NCBI GenBank assembly: GCA_964415675.1
Contig: CAYQBG010000017.1
Coordinates: 23,058-87,057, forward strand
DNA: 64,000 nucleotides
Origin: UBA5336 sp964415675
Lineage (GTDB): Bacteria > Pseudomonadota > Alphaproteobacteria > Caulobacterales > Hyphomonadaceae
Direction: 5' to 3'
Shown here piece after piece: positions 14,086 to 21,624 of this stretch. The notes under the pieces were generated by a model, which did not search any database, was not told where the DNA came from, and saw nothing but the letters and a program-made list of their open reading frames with translations. Position numbers and translations under genes: made by a program. Each line of letters starts with the position of its first letter. The first letter of the stretch is position 1.

Positions 14086-16264
14086 CGGTCAGCGCTGGCG
14101 GGCCTTCGCCGGTCTCGCCGATCAGCGCGCCCGGTTCGTCGGCTGCGTGCAGCTGGCTGAGGAGATCATCGGCCATGGTGGCCGGCACGCTGGCCAGAAG
14201 GCCGCCTGCCGTCTGCGGGTCGAAAAGCAGGTCTGACACAGGGCCTTCTGGCCGCGTGACGCCTTCCATGGCGGCATTCTCCGGCCAGAGGCTGGAGCGG
14301 ATGCCCGACGCAGCGAGAGCTTCGGCGCCCGCGAGACACGGCACGGCGGCGAGGTCGAGCCTGGCAGACACGCCAGAGGCTTCCAGGATCGCCATCAGAT
14401 GGCCGGCCAGCCCGAAACCCGTCACATCCGTCATGGCATGCGTGTGTGGCGCCAAAATCGTCGCTGCGCAGCCCAGCGGGCGGGACATGCTTTGCCAGGC
14501 GGCTGCCACGTCACGCGCGCCGGCCAGGCCGCGCATCTCGGCGGCGAGGATCACGCCGGTGCCGATGGGCCGGGTCAGGATGAGCCGGTCGCCGGGCCGC
14601 GCGCCAGACTGAAGAATGGCGGGGCGGTCGAGAAGGCCAGTCACGGTGAAACCGAGGGTCATTTCCGCGCCCATACTCGTGTGTCCGCCAGCGATCATCG
14701 CGCCGGCCCCAGCGAACACCTCACCGGCGCCGGCCATGATCTCAGTCAGCATCTCCGACTGGATGGCGCGGGAGGCATGCGGCAGGACGAGGCTCGCGAG
14801 CGCGGCCTGTGGCTGGGCGCCCATCGCCCAGATATCGCCCAGCGCATGGACGGCAGCGATTTTCGCCATCAGATAGGGGTCGTCGCAGAAGGCGCGCAAA
14901 TGGTCGGTCGTGATCACCTGCCGGGCACCGCCAATTTTCAGCACGGCGGCGTCATCGCCGGTTCCGGTGGAGACATCCGCGCGCCCGGCACCATGAGCGG
15001 CTTTAAGCGCGGGTGCCAGCGCGGCGCGGGCGAGCTTTGCCCCGCAGCCGGCACATGGCATCCCGCCGGGGGCCAGCGACTCGCTGACACCGGCGGCGAC
15101 CTCGCCCGGCACAGGGCCCGGCGCCATGACCGGCTCGCGCAACTTGTCCATGAAATCCCGGTCGATACGGTTTTTCAGCCCCCAGAACCAGCTGCCCGAA
15201 AGCGTCAGGAAGCCCTTATTGGCAACAGCATGGCGCCGGCCGGTGGAAATCAGTTTGAGATAGTCCGATTGCGGCCGGTAAGGTTTCATCCGGCTCTCGC
15301 CTTTGAGGGCTGAGCGCAGATTGTCGAACAGGACAGGCACCTGGCGCACGGCATAGACGCCCGCCTTGGGCCGGGGCGCATGATCGAGATGCGCACAGTC
15401 GCCGACGGCAAAAATCTCGGGATGGCTGACAGAGCGCAAGTCCGCGCCGACGCGTATATAGCCCTGCTCCAGCGCGAGGCCGGTCTCTGCCAGCCAGGCT
15501 TGCGGGACAGCACCCGCAGCGCCGGCGACGAAGCTCGCCGGCAGGCTGGTGCCATCGGAGAGGATGAGACGCCCTTCGTCGTGGCGCTCGGCCCGCAGGC
15601 CTGCCAGGACGGCGACGCCGCGCGCGGCCAGCGCTTTTTCGATGGCGCGGCGGGCTGATCCCGGCAGGTCGCTGGCCACGCTCTCGCCGGCCTCGACCAG
15701 TGCGACCCGTGGCCTGGCGCCTGCCACCATGTTCAGCCGGTGATGCATGGCCATGGCCAGTTCACAGCCAGCCACGCCGCCCCCGAGCACCACCGCATCG
15801 GGTGAGGTTTCGCCGGCAGATACGCGCACAAGAAACGCCTCCCATGCGGTGGCGAACGATCCGAGCGGCTTGGCCGGAACCGCGCAAAGCCCGCCTGCCG
15901 GATCGAGCGGCAGCCGGCTGGTGATGCCGACATCCATCGAGACGATATCATAGGCGATATCGGGGCGCGCCCCGAGCTTCACGCGCCTTGCCTCAGGGTC
16001 GAGCCCAACAGCCCGGTCCTGTATGAAACGCGCACCGGCATGCCGGGCAAGGCGGATGAGATCGATATCCAGCGCCTCACGCGGATAATGGCCGGCGACA
16101 TGACCCGGCAGCATGCCGGTATAAGCCGTTGCGACCACAGGGTCGACCAGTGTCAGCCGCACGCCGGGGAGCGGCTCCATCCCCCATCGTCGCAGGAAGA
16201 GCGCATGGGCATGGCCGCCCCCGACCAGAACCAGTTCGCGTGTGTAGGGAATGACAGGGTGCAT
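14078..16264 (-). CDS. selD: FAD/NAD(P) oxidoreductase fused to selenide, water dikinase
   Basis: A 728-residue fusion. Residues 1-370 form a pyridine-nucleotide-disulfide/NDH-2-like FAD oxidoreductase (VLVGGGHAHALFL at 12-24, VVLGGGVAGCELAMAM at 158-173, IFAVGDCAHLDHAP at 284-297). Residues 395-728 form SelD, which makes selenophosphate from selenide and ATP. Its catalytic C407 and K410 lie in PCAGCGAKL, followed by TGTGDDAAVLKI and GGHTSMGAEMTLGFTV. The catalytic residue is Cys, not selenocysteine. The fused flavoprotein may reduce a selenium precursor (inference). Its 3' end overlaps convergent selU by 8 bp. Confidence 0.93.
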   Translation of the reverse strand: MHPVIPYTRELVLVGGGHAHALFLRRWGMEPLPGVRLTLVDPVVATAYTGMLPGHVAGHYPREALDIDLIRLARHAGARFIQDRAVGLDPEARRVKLGARPDIAYDIVSMDVGITSRLPLDPAGGLCAVPAKPLGSFATAWEAFLVRVSAGETSPDAVVLGGGVAGCELAMAMHHRLNMVAGARPRVALVEAGESVASDLPGSARRAIEKALAARGVAVLAGLRAERHDEGRLILSDGTSLPASFVAGAAGAVPQAWLAETGLALEQGYIRVGADLRSVSHPEIFAVGDCAHLDHAPRPKAGVYAVRQVPVLFDNLRSALKGESRMKPYRPQSDYLKLISTGRRHAVANKGFLTLSGSWFWGLKNRIDRDFMDKLREPVMAPGPVPGEVAAGVSESLAPGGMPCAGCGAKLARAALAPALKAAHGAGRADVSTGTGDDAAVLKIGGARQVITTDHLRAFCDDPYLMAKIAAVHALGDIWAMGAQPQAALASLVLPHASRAIQSEMLTEIMAGAGEVFAGAGAMIAGGHTSMGAEMTLGFTVTGLLDRPAILQSGARPGDRLILTRPIGTGVILAAEMRGLAGARDVAAAWQSMSRPLGCAATILAPHTHAMTDVTGFGLAGHLMAILEASGVSARLDLAAVPCLAGAEALAASGIRSSLWPENAAMEGVTRPEGPVSDLLFDPQTAGGLLASVPATMADDLLSQLHAADEPGALIGETGEGPPALTVS

Positions 16265-16307
16265 GGGCCATGGGTCTAGGAGAAACGGCCCCTCCGGTCG
16301 AGCCGGT

Positions 16308-16985
16308 TCAGGTTTCAGCCCACATTCGCATCAGGTTCGAGAGCGTCTTGGACAGGGTCAGCATTTCCGCAGAATCTGCCGCATGCGCCCTGGCGAGTTC
16401 AGCGCGCAGATTCTCCAGGTCGAACAGAAGCTCACGCTGGGCGCCGTCGCGGATACGGCTCTGGATCCAGCCGACAGCGGCGAGCCGTACGCCGCCGCGG
16501 ACCTGATTGACGCGGTGAAGACTGGTTGACGGATAGAGAACGAGATCGCCGGCCGGCGGCTTCAGAGCCTGTGTCGCGCCAGGATGTTCGATCACCAGTT
16601 CACCGCCCTCATAGTCCTCCGGACCGCTGAGGAAGAGCGTGTAGGAAAGGTCCGAACGGATGGTATTGTCGCCCTGCCCCATCAGCGCATTGTCAACATG
16701 CAGGCCGTAACCGCCGCCCTCGCCTGTACGGCTCAGAAGAGGCCTCGACAGGCGTTTGGGCCGCGCAGCTGCCAGGAGTACCGGATGGCCGGATATCCTC
16801 TCCGTCAGAAGATCGCGGATCTTCGCGCCGGCCCGCGAGCTGAGGTCGGCCTGCTCATTTCGCTTAACACGCCGCGCGGCGCCGCCCGCCGTTTCCGCGC
16901 CATCGCGCCAGCGCAGGCCGAGCGCCTGTTCGCGCAGCCCGGCAATCTCGTCGCTCGAAAGGACCTGCGAGATGGTGATCAGCAT
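16308..16985 (-). CDS. PKHD-type Fe(II)/2-oxoglutarate hydroxylase (PiuC/YbiX family)
   Basis: A 225-residue prolyl-4-hydroxylase-like dioxygenase. The iron triad is visible as GYGLHVDNALMG (HxD) and SLHRVNQVRGGVRLAAVGW (distal His, plus the Arg for 2-oxoglutarate). A PAGDLVLYPS strand and a C-terminal helical tail are typical of PiuC. The family is linked to iron/siderophore uptake. ATG 16985 is chosen because AGGAG lies 7 nt before it. It is divergent from the lipoprotein gene at 17073, with a Fur-like palindrome in between. Confidence 0.88.
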   Translation of the reverse strand: MLITISQVLSSDEIAGLREQALGLRWRDGAETAGGAARRVKRNEQADLSSRAGAKIRDLLTERISGHPVLLAAARPKRLSRPLLSRTGEGGGYGLHVDNALMGQGDNTIRSDLSYTLFLSGPEDYEGGELVIEHPGATQALKPPAGDLVLYPSTSLHRVNQVRGGVRLAAVGWIQSRIRDGAQRELLFDLENLRAELARAHAADSAEMLTLSKTLSNLMRMWAET

Positions 16986-16997
16986 CTGTTTGCTCCT

Positions 16998-17016
16998 GCG
17001 AATGACTTGCATTCAG
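16998..17016. promoter_or_regulatory. putative Fur-like operator
   Basis: GAATG at 17000-17004 and CATTC at 17010-17014 form an inverted repeat with a 5-nt centre, set in the short divergent promoter region between the PiuC-like gene and the lipoprotein gene. It resembles alphaproteobacterial Fur sites, and iron control fits the PiuC family. Inferred from sequence and context only. Confidence 0.4.
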
Positions 17017-17072
17017 TTCGCGAGTCCTTCATGTGAAGGACAAGCGCACATGACAGACAAGAGGGACTGCGC

Positions 17073-17921
17073 ATGTTGATCACCTATAAACGCTGGACCG
17101 GGCTCGGCCTCGGGCTTGCGCTGGCCGGCGGCACGCTCCTCACCGGTTGCGGGGAGTCACCGCCGGACGAGACGACGGTGGCTGAAACCGCGCCCGCCAT
17201 TGCGCCCGTTGCCAGCGGAGAGATGGGCGAAGGTGAAGGCGGAGAAGGTGGCGAAGGCGAGGGCGGAGAAGGCGGGGTCGATGTGGCGGCCGCCAGGAAT
17301 GACCCTGTCGAATATCTCTCCGCGCTTGCCATCACGCGCGCCCATGCCATCGCTGCGCGCGACGCCTATGCCATTGGAGAGACCTCAGCCGCCGGGGAAA
17401 TGTTTGCCCATCCGGTCAGCGAGGTTCTGTTCCAGATGGAGCCGGTGTTCGGGCTGCGCGAAGTCGAGCCCTTCGACGCCCTGTTGCTGGAGGCAAGCTC
17501 GGCTGTGTTCGACGGCGAGAGTGTCGAACAGGTCAATGCGCGCACGGGCAAGATCTTCGAGGCGCTGGACCGCGCCGCCGAAAAGGCGCCGGCCACAGAC
17601 GCTGCCCCCGGCCGTGTCGCCGCAGGTGTGGTCGCCGACCAGGTTTCACGCGCGATCGATCTGTATCGCGGCGCCAGCCAGTCAGGCGCCTATGAGCCCT
17701 ATCTTGACGGCTATGGCTATTATCTCACGGCAAAGGCCCTGTTCGAGCGCCAGGAAGACCTGATCCGTGAAACCAGCGCGGAAGCGGCCCGGGAAATGGA
17801 AACTGCCTTCGCCCTGCTGGAAACGGCCTTCCCGACGGCGGCCCGCCCGCAGACACTCTCAGGCGACGCCTCTGCCATGGCCGTCGCCGATGCGCAGATC
17901 CAGCTGGCCCTGTCAGACTGA
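17073..17921 (+). CDS. lipoprotein with Gly/Glu tract, imelysin-like context
   Basis: A 282-residue probable lipoprotein. The signal peptide ends in the lipobox LLTGC, with Cys about residue 26. Residues about 50-68 are a low-complexity Gly/Glu tract. The remainder is helical (DPVEYLSALAITRAHAIAAR, VSRAIDLYRGASQSGAYEPY) and looks like a periplasmic helical-bundle protein, vaguely like imelysin or EfeO iron-binding proteins. I cannot assign a family firmly. Its divergent neighbour is a PiuC-type dioxygenase, so a role in iron handling is a reasonable guess. The ribosome-binding site is GAGGGA. Confidence 0.6.
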   Translation: MLITYKRWTGLGLGLALAGGTLLTGCGESPPDETTVAETAPAIAPVASGEMGEGEGGEGGEGEGGEGGVDVAAARNDPVEYLSALAITRAHAIAARDAYAIGETSAAGEMFAHPVSEVLFQMEPVFGLREVEPFDALLLEASSAVFDGESVEQVNARTGKIFEALDRAAEKAPATDAAPGRVAAGVVADQVSRAIDLYRGASQSGAYEPYLDGYGYYLTAKALFERQEDLIRETSAEAAREMETAFALLETAFPTAARPQTLSGDASAMAVADAQIQLALSD

Positions 17922-17951
17922 ACCCCGGCGCCGGCCCGCGCGCGATGCGTG

Positions 17952-18404
17952 CTACTGGTCGGCATCCATCTTGCCATAATCCTCGGCCGTAAAGGGCCGC
18001 GCGGCGAGGAAGTCGCGCGGTTCCTCGAAACAGTTGCCGCGCTGGGCGACGAAGCTGCCCGGCCAGTCGGGGTCGAGGAAAATCAGCTCCACCCGCCCCC
18101 AATAATGCACCGGCTCGCCGGTCTCCGGATGGGCGATGGACACCTCGCAACCCTCTCCCTCGCCGGCAACGATCCAGACCCCATCATAACGGCCACGGCC
18201 TTCAAACTCGCCCGCGAGCCCGAAGATGAAGGCCTCGCCGCGCGCGGGATCTTCCGGATCGAGCGGGTAGGACAGGACGGCCATGCCGTTTTCAAGGTCG
18301 CGCTCATAGATGATATCGCCCACTTGCGAGGTCCAGGCCTCGTCGGCGATGGCAGGCGCCGTGGCGAAGACGAGCGAAAAGACAGCAGCGATGGCGGTTT
18401 TCAT
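17952..18404 (-). CDS. secreted hypothetical protein
   Basis: A 150-residue exported protein of unknown family. The N-terminus MKTAIAAVFSLVFATAPAIA is a classic signal peptide cleaved before DEAW. The mature part is acidic with beta-rich sequence (WTSQVGDIIYERDLENGMAV, GRYDGVWIVAGEGEGCEVSI) and two cysteines that could form a disulfide. ATG 18404 is chosen over a longer frame because it begins the signal peptide. It is convergent with the upstream lipoprotein gene across a 30-nt gap. Confidence 0.65.
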   Translation of the reverse strand: MKTAIAAVFSLVFATAPAIADEAWTSQVGDIIYERDLENGMAVLSYPLDPEDPARGEAFIFGLAGEFEGRGRYDGVWIVAGEGEGCEVSIAHPETGEPVHYWGRVELIFLDPDWPGSFVAQRGNCFEEPRDFLAARPFTAEDYGKMDADQ

Positions 18405-18500
18405 GGGCTGGCAACTCTCATTTGCGAAGGCACTGCGGGATGCAACGCCCCGACTGGCTTGCAGACTTGCCGCGTTCCGGCGCGCTGGCAAGGCCGGGGC

Positions 18501-19283
18501 CTATCTGGGCGCCATGCGGATCGCCCCGTCAAGGCGGATGCACTGGCCGTTGAAATAGGTGTTGCGCGCCAGTTCCAGCGCCAGTGAGGCATATTCCTCC
18601 GGCTTGCCGAGACGTTTGGGGAAGGGCACCGAGGCGGCAAGGCTGTCGAGCACGGGCTGGGGCGCGCGCAGCATCAGCGGGGTGGCGAAAATGCCCGGCA
18701 TGATCGAATTGACCCGGATACCGATATTCATGAGATCGCGCGCCATGGGCAGGACAAGCCCGTTCACCCCGGCCTTGGCCGAGCCATAGACGACCTGGCC
18801 GATCTGCGCATCCTGTGCGGCGACCGAGGCGGTCAGCGTGATGCAGCCGCGCTCGCCATCTTCCATGGGCGCCGCGCCCGCCATGCCGAGCGCAGAGAGC
18901 GACGCGACACGGTAAGAGGCAATCATCACGCCATGCACGCCAAAGGCATAATCCTCCGTGGACAGGCGCTTGTAGCCACCTGCCTCCTTGTCGAAGGCAA
19001 GCGTCTTGCCGCGCGAGGAGGCCATGGCGCAATGGACGAGAATACGCTCCTGGCCATGCGCGGCGCGCGCGGCTTCGAAACCGGCGATAACGCTGTCTTC
19101 CTCAAGGATGTTCACAGTGGCGAACTGGCCGCCAATCTCGGCAGCGACGGCTTTGCCGTCTTCCTCATTGATGTCGAAAATGGTCACCGGCACCCCGGCC
19201 TCAGCGAGCGCCATGGCCGTGGCGCGGCCAAGCCCGGATGCGCCGCCAGTCACGACAGCCGGCGTGTCCTTGGAGATTTTCAT
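18501..19283 (-). CDS. SDR-family dehydrogenase (3-hydroxyacyl-CoA type likely)
   Basis: A 260-residue classical short-chain dehydrogenase. The cofactor motif is VVTGGASGLGRATAMALAEAG (TGGxxGxG), with Asp in VTIFDINEEDGKA favouring NAD(H). VYGSAKAGVNGLVLPMARDL carries the YxxxK catalytic pair, and IRVNSIMPGIFATPLML follows. The overall sequence is closest in style to 17-beta-HSD10/2-methyl-3-hydroxybutyryl-CoA dehydrogenases, which would fit branched-chain acyl-CoA degradation; the substrate is an inference. ATG 19283 has GGGAGGAACC before it. Confidence 0.85.
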   Translation of the reverse strand: MKISKDTPAVVTGGASGLGRATAMALAEAGVPVTIFDINEEDGKAVAAEIGGQFATVNILEEDSVIAGFEAARAAHGQERILVHCAMASSRGKTLAFDKEAGGYKRLSTEDYAFGVHGVMIASYRVASLSALGMAGAAPMEDGERGCITLTASVAAQDAQIGQVVYGSAKAGVNGLVLPMARDLMNIGIRVNSIMPGIFATPLMLRAPQPVLDSLAASVPFPKRLGKPEEYASLALELARNTYFNGQCIRLDGAIRMAPR

Positions 19284-19654
19284 GTCGGTTCCTCCCATCT
19301 GATTTTTTGTGAGATGATCGTGGCGCAGCCGGGCGCGCGGCGCAATCGCTTCAGCTGACGGGGCGTGTGTTGCGCTTCGCGCTCATGAACGCCATCACGC
19401 TCCTGCAGGGCGGGCGTGCCGGAGCAAGCGGTGAGGCTGGCGGATTTGCGGCGTTAGGGGCCGGGTAAGAACGCTTTGCAGCTTCGCAGGCCGCCTGGAG
19501 GGGGACGCCTGACAGGCACCGGCGGTGCTTGCGACAAGGGCAGATGGTGCATATCGCTGCGCTCCGTGCACCCTACGAGGTTATTCACTTGTCAGGTGAC
19601 TCCAATAGAGGTGAGGATTAGCGTCTGGTTCGTTAGATTTATTGGGTGGCTGGA
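19284..19654. other. gene-free interval with one repeat copy
   Basis: A 370-bp intergenic region between the divergent SDR and small lipoprotein genes. The only structure seen is a palindromic repeat copy at 19517-19576. No ORF with a credible start, no tRNA and no terminator were seen. Confidence 0.5.
19517..19576 (+). repeat. REP-like palindromic repeat, copy A
   Basis: About 60 bp related to copies at 19901-19983 and 20141-20231. It contains CACCGGCGGTGCTTGCG and a hairpin pairing GGTGCA (19546-19551) with TGCACC (19567-19572) around ATCGCTGCGCTCC. This copy has only the right half of the element seen complete at 20141-20231. Confidence 0.75.
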
Positions 19655-19888
19655 ATGAACACGAAACTCTGGATTGTCCTCACCGGGACTTTGGCAGCGG
19701 CGAGCGCGTGCCAGACGGTGAACCCGGAGACGGTGCAAGACATGCCCACGGGCTATCTCTGCGACCTTCTGAGCGACAGCTATATCACCACGCCATCAGA
19801 AAGACGCGCCATATTCGCCGAATTGGAAAGCCGCGACGCCGAGTGCATCGCAACGCAGGAAATCCGCGTGAGGGTGATCGAGGAGTAG
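19655..19888 (+). CDS. small lipoprotein, unknown
   Basis: A 77-residue probable lipoprotein. MNTKLWIVLTGTLAAASACQ is a lipoprotein signal with Cys at residue 19. The mature 59 residues are charged and predicted helical (PSERRAIFAELESRDAECIA), with two further cysteines. The ATG at 19655 is preferred over a GTG at 19646 because it starts the signal sequence. It is flanked on both sides by REP-like repeats. Family unknown. Confidence 0.6.
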   Translation: MNTKLWIVLTGTLAAASACQTVNPETVQDMPTGYLCDLLSDSYITTPSERRAIFAELESRDAECIATQEIRVRVIEE

Positions 19889-19900
19889 CCGTGCGTTGGG

Positions 19901-19983
19901 CGGATAGTGCGGAGCGATATGCACCAGCTGTGTGCTTTGCGAAAGCTGACGATGCACGATGCTTCGCTCCGTGCGCGCTGCCT
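19901..19983 (+). repeat. REP-like palindromic repeat, copy C
   Basis: It shows both arms of the repeat family: GCGGAGCGATATGCACC on the left and GATGCACGATGCTTCGCTCC on the right, in inverted orientation around a GTGTGCTTTGCG centre. More diverged than the copy at 20141-20231. Together with A and B it makes three copies within 720 bp. Confidence 0.7.
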
Positions 19984-19987
19984 TGCC

Positions 19988-20097
19988 GTCCCGCATCCCC
20001 GGCCCTGAGCGGCGGCCTCCCCGCGAAGGCTCGACACTGTTTCCCGGAGGGCCCGGCTCAGGGCCGGGCACGCGGTCTGTGTTTCAGCCGGTCTTCT
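19988..20097 (+). repeat. about 110-bp dispersed intergenic repeat, copy 1
   Basis: It begins TCCCGCATCCCCGGCCCTGA and ends near TTTCAGCCGGTC. The reverse complement of 27356-27467 aligns along the whole length, sharing TCCCGCATCCCCGG, GAAGGCTC, AGGGCCCGGCTC and GCGGTC. Contains internal GGCCCGG/CCGGGC inverted repeats. Probably a genome-wide REP/BIME-type family. Confidence 0.75.
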
Positions 20098-20140
20098 CCG
20101 CCTGCCCGTCATGGCCCGGTTCATCCGGGCGATCCAGCTG

Positions 20141-20231
20141 TAGGGTTGCATGGAGGGCAAAGCCCGATATGCACCGGCGGTGTTTGCGGCGAGCGTGGAC
20201 GGTGCATATGGCTGCGCTCCATGCAGCTTAC
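20141..20231 (+). repeat. REP-like palindromic repeat, copy B (complete)
   Basis: An imperfect palindrome of about 85 bp. The left arm GTTGCATGGAGGGCAAAGCC then GATATGCACC is mirrored by the right arm GGTGCATATGGCTGCGCTCC then ATGCAGC, around a roughly 25-nt centre. It could form a long cruciform or RNA hairpin. The centre matches copy A closely. It ends 22 bp before the 3' end of the membrane gene at 20253. Confidence 0.78.
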
Positions 20232-20252
20232 CACGCGCGACACGCTACCTTG

Positions 20253-21038
20253 CTACAATGGTGGATATCGCCCCAATATTTCAGCCAACGTCAATAACAT
20301 TGGTGCGAATAGCAGCAAACACCCAAGGTAAGCGAGGATATACAAAAACATTCTAGTTATGGGCATCGATTCGTTCAGCTCCTTTTGCCAAACTGAAATC
20401 AAATCGTTTTTTAATTCGTTTGTATATGTATCATCCTTTGGCCGTACAGACGAAGCTATGGTAGTATTTTTGAGTTTTTCGAAAGTTCGAATGTCCGGCA
20501 CTCCGAATGAACCAAGCTGCCCCACAAAGATGTCGATCTGGTAGCGCATTCTTTCTTGATCGCAGCCTTTTGCCTCTAACAATTCTTCTAATAGTCGTCG
20601 CACGTCTCTGCAGAAACGATCACGACGTCTTGAGGGCGTTTGGAATAGTTGCGTGTTTTGAGCAACATTGAACACTATTGTAACAGTATCTCGCAATGTC
20701 ATCTGTTCTGAAATTTTATAACAATCAAATTCCTTGTTTGGATACCTTTTAATAAGCGAGGGGCAGAAAAAGATATATATCGCGTAGGATAGCAATATTA
20801 ACCACCCACCAAAATATAGGCTCAACAAATTGGAATGCAGATTGTCCAAAACCGCAAAACCAAAACAATCACCCTCCCCAAAGTCTAGGCCGATGATAAG
20901 CGCGCCCAGCAGTGGAGTCGTCGAGGCAGCCCTTAATATAAAACTATTATAAAATACTGAAAACTCTCCCCACGAAAGCATTACGGTTTGCATTTGAGAG
21001 TACCACACGCTTTCGTGCAGCCATTTGGTATCTATCAT
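20253..21038 (-). CDS. low-GC membrane protein, unknown
   Basis: A 261-residue protein I do not recognise. Hydrophobic stretches near residues 36-52, 70-92 and 232-253 predict three membrane helices; the middle 110 residues are charged and cytosolic-looking (TLRDTVTIVFNVAQNTQLFQ, RRDRFCRDVRRLLEELLEAK). The DNA is distinctly A/T-rich, with codons such as AAA, TTT and ATA that the neighbours avoid, suggesting horizontal transfer. It is bracketed by a palindromic repeat array at its 3' end and by a broken argG copy at its 5' end. Unknown role; phage-defence or effector function cannot be judged. Confidence 0.65.
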   Translation of the reverse strand: MIDTKWLHESVWYSQMQTVMLSWGEFSVFYNSFILRAASTTPLLGALIIGLDFGEGDCFGFAVLDNLHSNLLSLYFGGWLILLSYAIYIFFCPSLIKRYPNKEFDCYKISEQMTLRDTVTIVFNVAQNTQLFQTPSRRRDRFCRDVRRLLEELLEAKGCDQERMRYQIDIFVGQLGSFGVPDIRTFEKLKNTTIASSVRPKDDTYTNELKNDLISVWQKELNESMPITRMFLYILAYLGCLLLFAPMLLTLAEILGRYPPL

Positions 21039-21067
21039 CAGAACTTCTCAATCATGCGGCGTCTCCC

Positions 21068-21225
21068 CTAATTCCGCCCCATCCGCTTATCCCTTGCCGC
21101 CAGCAGGCGCAGCCTCAGCGCGTTCAGCTTGATGAAGCCTTATGCGTCTTTCTTGTCATAAGCGCCGGCATCATCCTCAAACGTCTCATGGGCTTCGCAG
21201 GAGAGCGAACAGGCTAAACAGTGCG
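21068..21225 (-). pseudogene. truncated duplicate of argG 3' end
   Basis: Read on the minus strand this encodes FEDDAGAYDKKDA, a TAA stop, then GFIKLNALRLRLLAARDKRM and GRN followed by a stop. It is almost identical to the last 37 codons of the intact argG at 21625-22863. DNA similarity extends about 155 bp in direct orientation, with an in-frame stop replacing a Glu codon. It marks a partial tandem duplication or a recombination scar about 400 bp downstream of argG. Confidence 0.85.
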
Positions 21226-21244
21226 CAGGCCGAAGGAGCACCCC

Positions 21245-21400
21245 TCACTCCGCCGGCGCGTGTGAGCTGCCATCCTCCGCCTGCCGGCGCGCATCGGCGA
21301 GTTTGAGCCGCTTCATGCTGACAAGGTGGATCATGAAGATGGTTCCCATGACCAGCATGAGCAGCGCGAACACCAGGATATTGGCCAAGGCTTCACTCAT
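21245..21400 (-). CDS. 51-residue single-TM membrane protein
   Basis: A small gene whose ATG at 21400 overlaps the end of the preceding 70-residue gene by 8 bp and has a GGAGGTAAGCG ribosome-binding site. The protein begins MSEALANILVFALLMLVMG, a single membrane helix, then a basic stretch (MKRLKLADARRQAEDG) that should face the cytosol. No family is recognised. Tight overlap with its neighbour suggests that the two act together. Confidence 0.55.
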   Translation of the reverse strand: MSEALANILVFALLMLVMGTIFMIHLVSMKRLKLADARRQAEDGSSHAPAE

Positions 21401-21605
21401 CGCTTACCTCCAGTCTCTGCATGATATAGTAAGCGAGGAGAAAAACCACCATGGCCCCGATCAGGGCAAACACCCTGAAGAGAATGCTCAGGGGCCCTGA
21501 CGCACCCGGCGCGAACAGAGACGCCACGACGCCCGACACGGCGATAGCGCTGAAAAAGGTCGCGCAGAACTTCCTGATCTCGTTTCGTCGCTGAACCGGC
21601 GTCAT
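21393..21605 (-). CDS. 70-residue two-TM membrane protein
   Basis: A small membrane protein with a basic N-terminus (MTPVQRRNEIRKFC), two hydrophobic segments (about residues 15-32 and 39-61) and an acidic tail. It starts 19 nt after the argG stop on the same strand and overlaps the following 51-residue gene, so argG and the two small genes look like one operon. No known family recognised. Confidence 0.6.
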   Translation of the reverse strand: MTPVQRRNEIRKFCATFFSAIAVSGVVASLFAPGASGPLSILFRVFALIGAMVVFLLAYYIMQRLEVSDE

Positions 21606-21624
21606 GTCGGCCCCCGTTCGCGCT

